This document shows positions 53,058-62,336 of a stretch of DNA of 64,000 bases, in pieces (position 1 is the first letter of the stretch; every line of letters starts with the position of its first letter). Made by a program: the position numbers and the translations under genes. The notes under the pieces were generated by a model. That model made no database searches, was not told the DNA's origin, and was given only the letters and a program-made list of their open reading frames with translations. This stretch comes from Alloscardovia criceti DSM 17774 (lineage in GTDB: Bacteria > Actinomycetota > Actinomycetes > Actinomycetales > Bifidobacteriaceae): the NCBI RefSeq assembly GCF_000376885.1, contig NZ_AQXR01000011.1, forward strand, positions 496,001 through 560,000. Reading direction: 5' to 3'.

Positions 53058-53981
53058 CTAGCGGGCACGGGGATGCGATAACAAGTAGCTTTCAATCAAG
53101 GCTTGCGGCGAGACATGTGTATAAATCTGCGTGGTAGTTACCGAAGCATGTCCCAAAAGCTCCTGCACGGTGCGGACATCTGCTCCCCCTTGGATCAGAT
53201 GCGTAGCACAGGAATGTCTCAAGGTATGCGGATGGATCTCTTGCTTTATGCCCGCCAACTTGGCGTAATTGCGTACAATTTCCCACACACTTTGACGCGT
53301 CAGGCGCTTGCCACGCTTATTGAGAAAAACAGCACGCAACTCTACCCCATTTTTCGACTTTTCTGCGAGCATTGCACGTGCTGAGCCAATATAGCGTTCC
53401 AAAGCCTCGCATGCGTAAGATCCCAATGGCACGAGTCGTTGTTTATTGCCTTTGCCGGTAAGACGCGCGACCTGCGAGTCGAGGTCAATATCCGATAGGT
53501 CCAAACCCACGGCCTCAGAAACGCGAGCAGCCGAGGCATACAAAAACTCCAGCAAGGCTCTATCCCGTACATGCGCGGGGTCATCGGGATCCGAACCTGT
53601 GGCGTCGATTAATGCCGTAACCTCATCGATAGTGAGGACATCTGGCAAAGTACTCGCAGCTTTAGGCGGTTTGATGCCCGCCGAAACATCCACGCTGAGT
53701 ACATTTATCATGACAAGAAACTTATGGAATTCATGAATGGACGCAATACGTCGAGCAATGCTACGCGGACTGAGGCCCGACAGGCTGACCACAAATTGTT
53801 CGATATCCTCACGCGTAACCTCGCGAATATCGTTAATTCCTCGCTCTTCCAGCCATGCCGTATATCGGCGTAAATCGGATTCATATGCCGTAGCGGTTGC
53901 CTGAGATAGCCCGCGTTCTACAGAAATATATGCGATGAACTGATCTCTATACGATTCGAATGGCTGTACCTTGGTGACCAT
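53058..53981 (-). CDS. xerD: Tyrosine recombinase XerD
   Basis: The 307-residue recombinase starts MVTKVQPFESYRDQFIAYISVERGLSQATATAYESDLRRY and has the catalytic Arg in ASAARVSEAVGLDLSDID, HTLRHSCATHLIQGGADVRTVQELLGHASVTTTQIYTHVS with the Tyr nucleophile. It completes XerC at dif. Upstream codons reach 54059, but those overlap the rplT terminator. The position next to rplT-rpmI-infC is the bifidobacterial order. Confidence 0.95.
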   Translation of the reverse strand: MVTKVQPFESYRDQFIAYISVERGLSQATATAYESDLRRYTAWLEERGINDIREVTREDIEQFVVSLSGLSPRSIARRIASIHEFHKFLVMINVLSVDVSAGIKPPKAASTLPDVLTIDEVTALIDATGSDPDDPAHVRDRALLEFLYASAARVSEAVGLDLSDIDLDSQVARLTGKGNKQRLVPLGSYACEALERYIGSARAMLAEKSKNGVELRAVFLNKRGKRLTRQSVWEIVRNYAKLAGIKQEIHPHTLRHSCATHLIQGGADVRTVQELLGHASVTTTQIYTHVSPQALIESYLLSHPRAR

Positions 53982-54034
53982 ATCTTTACTGTACCTGCTT
54001 GCGCTGTGACGTACTGAATTGTTTCGCATTATGC

Positions 54035-54075
54035 AAAAACCTCTGACTGTGCTCGTCACACAATCAGAGGTTTTG
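54035..54075 (-). terminator. Terminator after rplT
   Basis: AACCTCTGA (54038-54046) pairs with TCAGAGGTT (54064-54072), with inner TGTG/CACA pairs, and the minus strand continues in TTTTTGC. It ends the infC-rpmI-rplT operon ahead of xerD. Confidence 0.8.
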
Positions 54076-54116
54076 TTTTATTACTTGGTTAAGTCAAGTA
54101 GATTGTAATGCGTTAC

Positions 54117-54500
54117 TTAAGCCTCAACTGGAGCGTTTACATCAGCTGGAAGAGCTGCCTTTGCCTGCTCCACAATTGCCTTGAAGGTTTCTACATCGCT
54201 TACAGCAAGCTCAGCCAAAGCACGGCGATCGAGCTCAATACCTGCAAGGCGAAGACCCTGGATAAAGCGATTGTATGTGATGCCTTCTGCGCGTACAGCC
54301 ACGTTGATACGGGTAATCCACAACTTGCGGAAATCACCCTTACGTGCCTTACGATCACGGAAGTTGTAGTTAAAGGAGTGAAGGAGCTGTTCCTTAGCCT
54401 TGCGATAAAGGCGGGAACGCTGACCGCGGTAACCGCTAGCGCGTTCGAGAACAACACGACGCTTCTTGTGAGCATTAACTGCGCGCTTTACACGTGCCAT
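54117..54500 (-). CDS. rplT: 50S ribosomal protein L20
   Basis: The 127-residue protein is ribosomal protein L20: [66 protein letters not shown] in order, then [22 protein letters not shown]. It binds 23S rRNA early in assembly and is typically also an operon autorepressor. It is the last gene of infC-rpmI-rplT. Confidence 0.98.
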   Translation of the reverse strand: MARVKRAVNAHKKRRVVLERASGYRGQRSRLYRKAKEQLLHSFNYNFRDRKARKGDFRKLWITRINVAVRAEGITYNRFIQGLRLAGIELDRRALAELAVSDVETFKAIVEQAKAALPADVNAPVEA

Positions 54501-54544
54501 AGTATTTCCTCTGCTTTCTAAAAAATCCTAAATCCAGCGCGCGC

Positions 54545-54739
54545 TTACTTAGCGAGCATGTTCTTGAGCTTCTTGCTCTGAGCTGGTGCGAGTACCTGAT
54601 CTGCCTTCAAAGCGCGACGCTTACGTGCGCTCTTGTGCTCGAGGTTGTGGCGCATTGCGGAACCTGCCTGCATGAGCTTGCCGGAACCGGTTACGCGGAT
54701 TCGCTTAGATGCAGCGGAGTTACTTTTCATCTTAGGCAT
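54545..54739 (-). CDS. rpmI: 50S ribosomal protein L35
   Basis: The 64-residue basic protein starts [24 protein letters not shown] and has [12 protein letters not shown], the L35 signature. Its start overlaps the 3' end of infC by 8 bp, so it is coupled to infC, and rplT follows after 44 bp. Confidence 0.98.
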   Translation of the reverse strand: MPKMKSNSAASKRIRVTGSGKLMQAGSAMRHNLEHKSARKRRALKADQVLAPAQSKKLKNMLAK

Positions 54740-55439
54740 TGCTGCCCTCCTTGCTTGTCGTCTTCTGGGAAGAAGTCTTGTTCGCAGTTGCGTCTGCTAG
54801 CTTGCTTTCTGCCTCAGCAACAGCTGTTGCCTGAGCTTCACGCTTAGCATTCAGACGAGCGGCTTGACGTGCTTGACGCTCTGCACGAGACTCGGCACCG
54901 CGGCGGCGCTGCTCAGACTGCGTCTGAACTTTCTTGCCCTTTGGCGCAAGCACCATGATGATGTTTCTACCATCCTGACGTGGACGGGATTCAATAGTAC
55001 CTGACTCTTGAACCTCATCTGCCAGACGCTGAAGGAGTTCTACACCTCCAACTGGGCGAGACTGCTCACGACCGCGCAACATAATGGTGACCTTAACCTT
55101 GTCTCCACCATTGAGGAAGCGCTCAACGTGACCCTTCTTCACCTCGAAATCATGGTCGTCAATCTTAAGGCGGAAACGAATTTCCTTCACCTCAGCAGTG
55201 CTTTGGTTACGGCGAGCTTCGCGTGCCTTAATCTTTTCGTTGTACTTGTACTTACCATAGTCGATGAGTTTAGCGACCGGTGGCTTGGCATTAGGTGCTA
55301 CTTCTACCAGATCCAAATTTGCTTCTCGAGCAAGATTGAGAGCTACAGAAGTGGCAATAACACCCACCTGTTCACCCTTTGGGCCAATCAGGCGTAGCTG
55401 CGGCGTACGAATTTCATCGTTAATACGTGGCTCTGTGAT
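54732..55439 (-). CDS. infC: Translation initiation factor IF-3, probable AUC start
   Basis: IF-3 binds the 30S subunit and checks start codons. The N-domain ([43 protein letters not shown]) and C-domain ([34 protein letters not shown]) are complete, followed by an Ala/Lys/Glu-rich tail of about 55 residues. The only ATG codons (55511, 55496) have no ribosome-binding site and encode residues foreign to the family. GGAG sits 5 nt before ATC 55439, exactly where the family begins (ITEPRINDE). A rare start would fit the known infC autoregulation; the choice is inferred. Confidence 0.9.
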   Translation of the reverse strand: MTEPRINDEIRTPQLRLIGPKGEQVGVIATSVALNLAREANLDLVEVAPNAKPPVAKLIDYGKYKYNEKIKAREARRNQSTAEVKEIRFRLKIDDHDFEVKKGHVERFLNGGDKVKVTIMLRGREQSRPVGGVELLQRLADEVQESGTIESRPRQDGRNIIMVLAPKGKKVQTQSEQRRRGAESRAERQARQAARLNAKREAQATAVAEAESKLADATANKTSSQKTTSKEGSNA

Positions 55440-55660
55440 GATATCTCCATTCGTAAAACTATGCGTGGGTACATCCCAGAGACTCCTGCCAACCATATGC
55501 AAATGCGGCATAAAACCACAGTATGTATAGTTTTATACACTTGATGGCACTTACTTATAGCGACCAAAAGTCTTAACCCGAAGTCATAAAAAACTTCCAG
55601 GTGGGAAATTCCACTTTCTTGATTTCTCAAGCCTTGACAATAATACCCATATGATGTGAC
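55440..55660 (-). promoter_or_regulatory. infC-rpmI-rplT leader region
   Basis: No gene is seen in this stretch. A small hairpin GTATA/TATAC (55525-55538) and the GGAG site (55445-55448) lie here. The promoter of the ribosomal operon should be inside 55500-55660, but no clear -35/-10 pair could be picked. An L20-type leader could be hidden; I could not define one. Confidence 0.35.
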
Positions 55661-55746
55661 AAATGCAAACTCTGTGGAATGTAGCTTTTACACTTCCTTA
55701 TCGGCGAGTTCTGACGCAATTTCTTGCGGCGAGTTTTCGGATGTGC

Positions 55747-55790
55747 TTGTATGGTCACACCCATGAGGCTTATATGCCCTCACCATACAA
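55747..55790. other. Structured inverted repeat in the infC-gluD gap
   Basis: TTGTATGGT (55747-55755) pairs with ACCATACAA (55782-55790), with an inner GAGG/CCTC pairing (55765-55768 and 55777-55781). It lies between the divergent ends of infC and gluD in sequence with no gene. Direct repeats CGGCGAGTT (about 55702 and 55727) are next to it. Role unknown. Confidence 0.4.
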
Positions 55791-55816
55791 CCAAAGTTTG
55801 TCTCTTACAACGCAAA

Positions 55817-55849
55817 ATGTGTTGCTACGCGTAAAGCATAGCAACACAT
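55817..55849 (-). terminator. Terminator after the gluABCD operon
   Basis: A perfect 11-bp stem (55817-55827 with 55839-55849, arm ATGTGTTGCTA) is followed on the minus strand by TTTTG, 26 nt after the gluD stop. Confidence 0.75.
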
Positions 55850-55874
55850 CGAGGGTCTGAGGACTCAGAGTAGA

Positions 55875-57038
55875 TTACTTCTTCTCACCCTCAGCAGATG
55901 AGGAGCCGGACTCCGCACTACCACCCTTGGACTTACGATCCTTGCGAGGCTTGACACGCAATCCCATAGTCTTCATAATTTCTCGCTGAATTTCTTGCGG
56001 ATAATCATGAGGATGCTCTAATTCTTGCTGCTCCATGTAGTGATTGTGCACCCAGTGATCATTATGCGCATTCGAACCGTGGTAATGATCTGGATACATC
56101 GGCTGTGTACCGCCAAATGGTCGTGGAGTCTTTGCTGCCTTAATCTGATTACGGTTGGTTGCATCCATCACCGCAATAGGAGGCACAACTTCCTCTTCCA
56201 CCGGACCAGAGGTGTAACTTGCCATCCAGCGCGGCATGGCTTCTGCGATGCGAGAAACAATCCAGCAAACGATGAAGTACACGAATGCCGCCACCGTCAA
56301 GGTCTGCAAGATATTAAAGTACATCGAACCAAGTCGACGCGACTCCTGCAGCAAATCCGTATACAAAATAATCGAGCCCAAAGCTGTATCCTTCAAGGCA
56401 ACCACCAGCTGTGTGACGGTGGCTGGAAGCATAGCATAAATAGCCTGAGGTACTTCAATTTGCATCAACGACTGTGTGCGCGTCAAGCCCAAAGCCAATG
56501 AAGCTTCACGCTGTCCCCCTGGCAAATTACCTACACCAGAACGCACCAATTCTGCAATAACCGAGCCGTTGTACAAAATCAGAGCGAGTACAACCGAGTA
56601 GTACGAGGAATGACGGATACCGATACCTGCGAACCAACGCCAGAAGAAGACCATCATAATCAGCACAGGCACTGCACGGCAGAATTCCACGATGAGTCCG
56701 GAAATGGTGCGGATAACCATATTTGGCAGCAAGCGCAGCACACCAAAGAAAAGACCGAAAATCAACGATCCCACTATACCGGCGACAGCCGCACCTAAGG
56801 TCAATCCCAAACCTGGTAGATAGAAATCCGTCCACGCTTCCAAATCGAGAGCTGGTTGCCACAGCTCCCAAGAGAGCTGATTTTCACCTTGTGGAGGATT
56901 GTGCAAACGCAACAAAATCAAAATAGCTGCGAGGATAATGACTATGCTAGCAATCCAGTTGAGGATGCGAATATTGCGCTTTCCGCGTGGGCCTGGCTCA
57001 TCGAAAAGCAATTTTGTAGATGTATCTTGATTGTTCAT
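55875..57038 (-). CDS. gluD: Glutamate-type amino-acid ABC permease GluD with His-rich tail
   Basis: The 387-residue permease has five or six membrane segments and the HisM-type loop GNLPGGQREASLALGLTRTQSLMQIEVPQA at about 170-199. It is about 100 residues longer than usual. The cytoplasmic C-terminal tail from about 280 contains eight His between 318 and 344 (DHYHGSNAHNDHWVHNH, then EHPHD), followed by a Lys/Ser-rich end. Start ATG overlaps the gluC stop by 4 nt. The order gluA-gluB-gluC-gluD matches corynebacterial glutamate uptake; the actual amino acid is inferred. Confidence 0.88.
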   Translation of the reverse strand: MNNQDTSTKLLFDEPGPRGKRNIRILNWIASIVIILAAILILLRLHNPPQGENQLSWELWQPALDLEAWTDFYLPGLGLTLGAAVAGIVGSLIFGLFFGVLRLLPNMVIRTISGLIVEFCRAVPVLIMMVFFWRWFAGIGIRHSSYYSVVLALILYNGSVIAELVRSGVGNLPGGQREASLALGLTRTQSLMQIEVPQAIYAMLPATVTQLVVALKDTALGSIILYTDLLQESRRLGSMYFNILQTLTVAAFVYFIVCWIVSRIAEAMPRWMASYTSGPVEEEVVPPIAVMDATNRNQIKAAKTPRPFGGTQPMYPDHYHGSNAHNDHWVHNHYMEQQELEHPHDYPQEIQREIMKTMGLRVKPRKDRKSKGGSAESGSSSAEGEKK

Positions 57039-57712
57039 CGACGCACCGCCAATCGATTAGACAAATATGTGGTCAGCAAGCCAATTGGAATGATAAGAAT
57101 CAAATATCCAATAGCAAAAATTAAGAAGATGGCAATAATGTGCTCGGAATGGAACTCAATCATCGTGCTCATTAAACTCGACGTTTCCGTGGCCACCGAG
57201 GCGGCTGCGGCTACGGTGGAGTTCTTGAGCAAAGCGATTAAGGTGTTACCCAAAGGAGCAACCGATCCGCGGATGGCCTGTGGCAAAATAATTTGCGTGG
57301 CAGACTGCATAAATCCTAGACCCAAGGCCCTAGAAGCTTCCGCCTGCCCCACAGGCACAGTGTTAATGCCGCTTCGCAAGGATTCACAGACGAAGGCAGC
57401 CGTATACACGCCCAAACCGGTAACGGCAAGCCAGAAGAAGTTAATGGTAAAGGTATCCGAGAAGCTGATTTTCAGCTGACCAAAAATACCCAAAACCATG
57501 AACACCATGATGATGGTCAATGGCATATTTTTAAAGAATTCACAGTATCCTGCTGCAAAGCCGCGCAGAGATGAAATTGGGCTGATGCGCATCATAATGA
57601 GAATCACACCCAAAATGGTGGCGATAACCGCCGACCAGAAGGTCAGCAAAATATTCACCCAAAAAGCACCTAAAATATCATATTCGGCAAAAAGTTGAAG
57701 AAATCCATCCAT
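57035..57712 (-). CDS. gluC: Glutamate-type amino-acid ABC permease GluC
   Basis: The 225-residue permease has five membrane segments and the loop GINTVPVGQAEASRALGLGFMQSATQIILPQA of the polar amino-acid permease family. ATG 57712 follows GGGGGAG placed just after the gluB stop at 57717; the earlier start at 57730 lies inside gluB. It heterodimerises with GluD. Confidence 0.9.
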   Translation of the reverse strand: MDGFLQLFAEYDILGAFWVNILLTFWSAVIATILGVILIMMRISPISSLRGFAAGYCEFFKNMPLTIIMVFMVLGIFGQLKISFSDTFTINFFWLAVTGLGVYTAAFVCESLRSGINTVPVGQAEASRALGLGFMQSATQIILPQAIRGSVAPLGNTLIALLKNSTVAAAASVATETSSLMSTMIEFHSEHIIAIFLIFAIGYLILIIPIGLLTTYLSNRLAVRR

Positions 57713-57716
57713 TGCT

Positions 57717-58544
57717 CTACTCCCCCTCATTCGCTGTTGGAGGATTGTACTGAGGATCAGGGGTGAAACCTGTTCCGCGTGTATTATCCTTAATCGCCTG
57801 CTCCCAAGCGCCGGTCTTAATCATGTCGTTAATGGCATCGTTAATCTGCTTCGCCAAGGTGGTATTGCCCTTGTGAATACCTACGCCGTAGTATTCCTGA
57901 GTAAAGGGTGCACCCACCAGCTTGAGACGTCCGCGCGAATTGGCGGCCAGACCAGCCAAGATGATGTTATCCGTGGTAACAGCATCCACAATGCCAGAGA
58001 ACAACGCCGTAGCGCACTCTGCATAGCTTGGCTGCTCCATCAATTGCACTTCTGAGGAATAACGCTGCTTAATGACGACAGCGGAGGTGGAACCGGTAAC
58101 GGAGCACAAGCGCTTACCATTCAAATCATTTGGACCCGTAATAGTCGTATTATCGCTGCGCACGAGCAAATCCTGACCTGCGACCAAGTATGGGCCGGCG
58201 AAGTCCACAGTTTTCTTACGGTCATCGGTAATGGAGTATGAAGCCAAAATCATATCCACATCGTTATTTTGAAGCATGGCTTCACGCTGCTTAGATGGGG
58301 CTTCCTTCCATACGATTTCGTAGTCTTCGTAGCCCATATAGTTGGCGATATACTTGGCCACAGACACATCAAATCCGGTATACGTGCCACCCTTTTTGAA
58401 GCCCACGCCTGGCTGATCGAATTTAATACCGATAGTAATTTTGTGATTAGAATCCCCGTAGCTTGTGGAACCGCATGCAGCGAGGGAAGCCACACTGACG
58501 AGTGCGGCAACGAGGGCCGTAATCTTTGTAAGTATCTTCTTCAT
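57717..58544 (-). CDS. gluB: Glutamate-binding lipoprotein GluB
   Basis: The 275-residue lipoprotein has a signal peptide with lipobox LAAC (Cys24) and the SBP family 3 pattern IKFDQPGVGFKKGGTYTGFDVSVAKYIANYMGY, VDMILASYSITDDRKKTVDFAGPYL and LCSVTGSTSAVVIKQRY. It captures glutamate or a related acidic amino acid. GGGGAG fixes ATG 58544 rather than 58673. Confidence 0.9.
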   Translation of the reverse strand: MKKILTKITALVAALVSVASLAACGSTSYGDSNHKITIGIKFDQPGVGFKKGGTYTGFDVSVAKYIANYMGYEDYEIVWKEAPSKQREAMLQNNDVDMILASYSITDDRKKTVDFAGPYLVAGQDLLVRSDNTTITGPNDLNGKRLCSVTGSTSAVVIKQRYSSEVQLMEQPSYAECATALFSGIVDAVTTDNIILAGLAANSRGRLKLVGAPFTQEYYGVGIHKGNTTLAKQINDAINDMIKTGAWEQAIKDNTRGTGFTPDPQYNPPTANEGE

Positions 58545-58560
58545 CGACGCTCCCCTCATA

Positions 58561-59334
58561 TTAATGCTTGAGGATCTTCGACAAGAAGTCCTTCGCACGA
58601 TCTGTTTGAGGATTTTCGAAGAACTCTTCTGGTGTGCCAGCTTCCAAAATCTTGCCGTCCGCCATGAAGACAATGTTATCCGCTACCTTACGCGCAAAGC
58701 CCATTTCGTGGGTGACACAAATCATGGTCATACCGTCATGAGCCAGCTCGGTCATAGTGTCCAGAACTTCGTTCACCATTTCAGGATCCAAAGCGGAGGT
58801 AGGCTCGTCGAAGAGCATCACCTTAGGGTGCATAGCCAATGCGCGCGCAATGGCCACACGCTGCTGCTGACCACCGGAAAGCTGAGCCGGCATCTTGGCA
58901 GCCTGCGAATCCACACCTACGCGTGCGAGCAGCTCCATAGCCTCATCTTCAGCATCCTGCTTGGCAATATGACGCACCTTCATAGGTGCCAAAGTGACAT
59001 TTTGCAAAATGGTTTTATTGGCGAAAAGGTTGAATTGCTGGAAAACCATGCCCACTTCTGCACGCAGATTTGCAAGATCGCGTCCTTCTTCTGGCAATGG
59101 CTCACCATCGATACGAATAACGCCGGAATCAATCGTTTCCAAGCGGTTAATAGTGCGACACATCGTGGATTTACCCGAACCGGAAGGTCCCAAAACCACC
59201 ATTACTTGGCCTTTGCCCACCTTCAAATTGATATTTTTCAACACATGTAAATCGCCGTAATGCTTTTCGACGTGGCTTAGTTCAACAAGAGGGTTTTCGA
59301 TATTCTCGCCAACATGCACGCTTTTTACCGCCAT
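58561..59334 (-). CDS. gluA: Amino-acid ABC transporter ATPase GluA
   Basis: The 257-residue ATPase has Walker [20 protein letters not shown]-loop [13 protein letters not shown], signature [17 protein letters not shown] and Walker [17 protein letters not shown] with the H-loop [16 protein letters not shown] precedes ATG 59334. It is the first gene of the gluABCD operon. Confidence 0.95.
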   Translation of the reverse strand: MAVKSVHVGENIENPLVELSHVEKHYGDLHVLKNINLKVGKGQVMVVLGPSGSGKSTMCRTINRLETIDSGVIRIDGEPLPEEGRDLANLRAEVGMVFQQFNLFANKTILQNVTLAPMKVRHIAKQDAEDEAMELLARVGVDSQAAKMPAQLSGGQQQRVAIARALAMHPKVMLFDEPTSALDPEMVNEVLDTMTELAHDGMTMICVTHEMGFARKVADNIVFMADGKILEAGTPEEFFENPQTDRAKDFLSKILKH

Positions 59335-59641
59335 GTTTCCTCCTTCAGTCTTCATTTCACGTAAATTCTCTTAAATTTATAGTTTAGTACGCGTCACTTC
59401 TGCCAAACCATAAACTTTTGTAACAATCATGTTTCATCATGTGCGATTTCACGCCCTTATCGTGGGTTTTGCGAATGATAGAACGCACATCGTTGCACGA
59501 GCCGAAGCACAATCCGTAGATTGTAGGATGTAAAAGTCAATCCTTATAAATACTCGTGCACCTTACCTCAAAGGTACTGACCACATTTTACTGGTGGAAT
59601 GTGACTTTAGGAGCATTGACTATGCAATGCCGAAGGAAAAA
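59335..59641 (-). other. Intergenic region with the gluA promoter area
   Basis: No gene is seen in these 307 bp. AT-rich sequence near 59365-59395 (minus TAAACTATAAATT) is the likely -10 area of gluABCD. A weak hairpin GCATTG/CAATGC (59613-59618 with 59625-59630) and CACATT/AATGTG pairs lie behind the acetyltransferase stop and may act as its terminator. Confidence 0.35.
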
Positions 59642-60247
59642 CTAGTCTAATACGATTTTCCTATCCTTAAAATAGAACTCTTCATCGTGCTCATTCACTG
59701 CGCGTAAAACCCGGCAGGGCACTCCTACTGCCACTACATTCGAAGAGATGTCTTTATTTACCACGCTGCCGGCGCCAATGACCACGTTGTCACCGATGGT
59801 TACACCGGGCAGAATGAGCACACCTGCCCCTATCCAGCAGTTGCGACCAATGTGAATGTCAAAATTGTATTGATACCCCTGCTCGCGCAGTTTCGGCGAG
59901 ATAGGATGGCCGGCTGTTGACACCGTTACATTAGGCCCAAACATGGTGAAGTCACCCACATAAATATGCGTATCATCCACCATGGTGAGGTTGAAATTCG
60001 CGTAAATATTCTTTCCGAAATGTACATGCGCGCCACCAAAATTCGCATGGAATGGCGGTTCTATATAACAGCCTTCCCCGATTTCGGCGAACATTTCTTC
60101 GAGCAATGCTGCTCGTTTCTCCATTTCCGTCGGACGTGTAGCGTTGAAATCGTAGAGTTTATCCAGTTTTTGTGTCTGTTCGGCGACGATTTCGTCATCG
60201 TTTGGCAGATACAGTTCACCGGTGTGCATTTTTTCGCGCATGCTCAT
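59642..60247 (-). CDS. Sugar O-acetyltransferase (maltose/galactoside type)
   Basis: The 201-residue protein is a left-handed beta-helix (hexapeptide repeat) acetyltransferase of the Maa/LacA type: MREKMHTGELYLPNDDEI, FGGAHVHFGKNIYANFNLTMVDD, TVSTAGHPISP with the catalytic His, GRNCWIGAGVLILPGVTIGDNVVIGAGSVV and VAVGVPCRVLRAV. It acetylates sugars such as maltose or glucose from acetyl-CoA. It has its own terminator-like sequence and no obvious partner. Confidence 0.93.
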   Translation of the reverse strand: MSMREKMHTGELYLPNDDEIVAEQTQKLDKLYDFNATRPTEMEKRAALLEEMFAEIGEGCYIEPPFHANFGGAHVHFGKNIYANFNLTMVDDTHIYVGDFTMFGPNVTVSTAGHPISPKLREQGYQYNFDIHIGRNCWIGAGVLILPGVTIGDNVVIGAGSVVNKDISSNVVAVGVPCRVLRAVNEHDEEFYFKDRKIVLD

Positions 60248-60364
60248 AAGAATTCACTTTCTTCTTTGAAATACAGCACCATATTATGAGCACAGGGCGA
60301 ACTTCAACGCCTGCGCATTTCTCGACGCGTCATCGCCCAACGGAGAAACAATGTGAGAAATAAA

Positions 60365-60400
60365 AAAGGTATCCACTCTATGTCAAGCGTGGATACCTTT
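60365..60400 (-). terminator. Intrinsic terminator after msrAB
   Basis: A perfect 12-bp stem (60365-60376 with 60389-60400, arm AAAGGTATCCAC) is followed by TTTTTTATTT on the minus strand, 17 nt after the msrAB stop. Confidence 0.88.
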
Positions 60401-60416
60401 AACGTCGTCTCACACG

Positions 60417-61397
60417 TTATTTTTTACCACTCTCACCGTCCAGCACAAGAGGAATTAAATCTCCGTACCCCTTGTGCTCCATTTCTTCCAGCGGCACAAA
60501 TTCCAAAGCAGCGGAATTCATACAGTAACGTAAGCCGCCCATGCTACTCGGTCCATCATTAAACACATGTCCCAAATGAATGCCCGATTCTTTTGCCCTG
60601 ACCTCAATGCGCGGGCGGCCGAACAGTGAGAAATCCTGGACTTCAACCACATCATCGTTGTTAATAGGCTTGCTAAAGGATGGCCAACCGCAGCCCGCAT
60701 CGAATTTCGTTGTGGACACAAAAAGCGGCTTTCGGCTGACGATATCCACATAAATACCGGGCTCAAACGTTTGGTCGAATGCGTTTGCAAAAGGCTGCTC
60801 AGTGTCCGCATTTTGAGTGACACGATAGCTCAGGTTGTTCAGCTCCCAAATGCGCTCGATATACTTCTGACGCTCGGGTACTCTGAGCATGGCTTGCACG
60901 GAAATATGGCAGTATCCATCCGGGTTCTTGACGAGATAGTCTTGGTGATAATCCTCGGCAGGGTAGAAATTGACAAGATCTTCGATTTCTACCGCGCTTT
61001 TACGCTGCTCGCGGTTTTCCAACTGCGCAAGAGCCTTCTCAAAAGTGGCACGCTGCGCCTGTTTGAGTGCCGCATCGCCGCTGAGGTACAGACCCGTGCG
61101 ATACTGACGACCCGTATCATGTCCTTGACGATCACACGACCAAGGATCGATGACATCCAAGAACAGCAATGTGAGGACGCGTAAAGAAACAACCTCGGGA
61201 TTATAGTGAATTTCCAAAGCCTCTACCGCATCGGTGCCACCCGCGCAGACTTCTTCGTAGCTCGGATTTTCCACCGTGGAATTAGCATATCCTACGCGTA
61301 GCCCAGTTATGCCCTTCACCTTACGAAAATACTCTTCAATGCCCCAGAAACAACCGCCTGCAAGATAGACGACTGCGCTATTTTCTTCATTGCTCAT
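60417..61397 (-). CDS. msrAB: Fused peptide methionine sulfoxide reductase MsrA-MsrB
   Basis: The 326-residue protein reduces both S- and R-methionine sulfoxide. The MsrA domain (about 8-175) has the catalytic Cys16 in GGCFWGIEE and YPAEDYHQDYL; the MsrB domain (about 185-320) has FDAGCGWPSF, HLGHVFNDGP and the catalytic Cys292 in RYCMNSAALEF. The zinc CxxC pairs of some MsrB are absent. No signal peptide, so it is cytoplasmic. It is divergent from the thiamine pyrophosphokinase gene 25 bp away. Confidence 0.96.
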   Translation of the reverse strand: MSNEENSAVVYLAGGCFWGIEEYFRKVKGITGLRVGYANSTVENPSYEEVCAGGTDAVEALEIHYNPEVVSLRVLTLLFLDVIDPWSCDRQGHDTGRQYRTGLYLSGDAALKQAQRATFEKALAQLENREQRKSAVEIEDLVNFYPAEDYHQDYLVKNPDGYCHISVQAMLRVPERQKYIERIWELNNLSYRVTQNADTEQPFANAFDQTFEPGIYVDIVSRKPLFVSTTKFDAGCGWPSFSKPINNDDVVEVQDFSLFGRPRIEVRAKESGIHLGHVFNDGPSSMGGLRYCMNSAALEFVPLEEMEHKGYGDLIPLVLDGESGKK

Positions 61398-61421
61398 AAG
61401 CCACCAGTATATTGGTTAAGT

Positions 61422-62222
61422 ATGAGCACTAACAGCAGCAGCCACACAAGTTTACACAGAGCTAAAAAAGCTATTATTTTTGGAGCCGGACAATATTTTA
61501 GCGAAATGCCATTCATCCCTGCAGATGCTTATGTAATCGCTGCCGATGGTGGATATGATCACATTGTTACCTTAGGCATCACACCACACGCCTTCATAGG
61601 CGATATGGACTCTATAACCGCGGATGTGCCTATAGATAGCGCTACTCACATCATCGAGCTACCTTCCGAAAAAGACGATTCGGATATGATGGCTGCTGTA
61701 CGCTTTGCATGGGAAAAAGGCATTCGCGAATTTGAATTCTTTGGCGTTTTCGGCGGACGCATGGACCACAGCCTAGCCAATATTCAAACAGCAGCTAAAA
61801 TTGCAGCTAGCGGCGGCGCTGCCTTTATGCACGGTGATCATGTGATTACGACGGTGATAACCGATGCCATTATGACTTTCCCTAGTGGCTATGTCTCCAG
61901 TAAACGTCCCATTTCCGTGTTCTCCTATTCGGATGTGAGTGAACACGTCAGCATTCACGGATTGAAATACGTCGTGGATGATGTGCGCATGACCAATACC
62001 GAGCCTTATGGATTAAGCAATGAATTCCTGCCAGATACACCAGCCAGTATTGCTGTAGAAGGCGGATCCCTGGTCGTGGTGTATCCAAGTGAAGCCCCAA
62101 CGCCCCGTATCGTAACGGATAGCAAACCGTGGCATGATTTCGGCAAATTAAGCCGCGCCAAATCCGAAAAAATTGCTGATTATCATAATGACTCACCTCG
62201 ACGTGGTCGCCACGCAGCGTAA
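61422..62222 (+). CDS. Thiamine pyrophosphokinase (thiamine diphosphokinase)
   Basis: The 266-residue enzyme transfers pyrophosphate from ATP to thiamine. The motifs VIAADGGYDHI, FIGDMDSI, EKDDSDMMAAVRFA and FGVFGGRMDHSLAN are those of the family. The C-terminal about 50 residues (YPSEAPTPRIVTDSKPWHDF then a basic end) exceed the usual 210-220. It begins 25 bp from divergent msrAB, so the promoters overlap. Confidence 0.94.
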   Translation: MSTNSSSHTSLHRAKKAIIFGAGQYFSEMPFIPADAYVIAADGGYDHIVTLGITPHAFIGDMDSITADVPIDSATHIIELPSEKDDSDMMAAVRFAWEKGIREFEFFGVFGGRMDHSLANIQTAAKIAASGGAAFMHGDHVITTVITDAIMTFPSGYVSSKRPISVFSYSDVSEHVSIHGLKYVVDDVRMTNTEPYGLSNEFLPDTPASIAVEGGSLVVVYPSEAPTPRIVTDSKPWHDFGKLSRAKSEKIADYHNDSPRRGRHAA

Positions 62223-62236
62223 AACGCCTGAAATCG

Positions 62237-62265
62237 TTGTGTCGGTACACACTGAGCATTAAACT
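62237..62265 (+). promoter_or_regulatory. Predicted gap promoter
   Basis: TTGTGT (62237-62242) and TAAACT (62260-62265) are spaced by 17 bp, about 65 bp before the gap ribosome-binding site. It fits a sigma-70-type promoter for a highly expressed gene. Predicted by eye only. Confidence 0.5.
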
Positions 62266-62336
62266 AATACTCGTTGGCAACAAGCCTCATGCGTGACTCA
62301 ATACTGGTCACGACACTATGTATAAGGAAGTATTAA

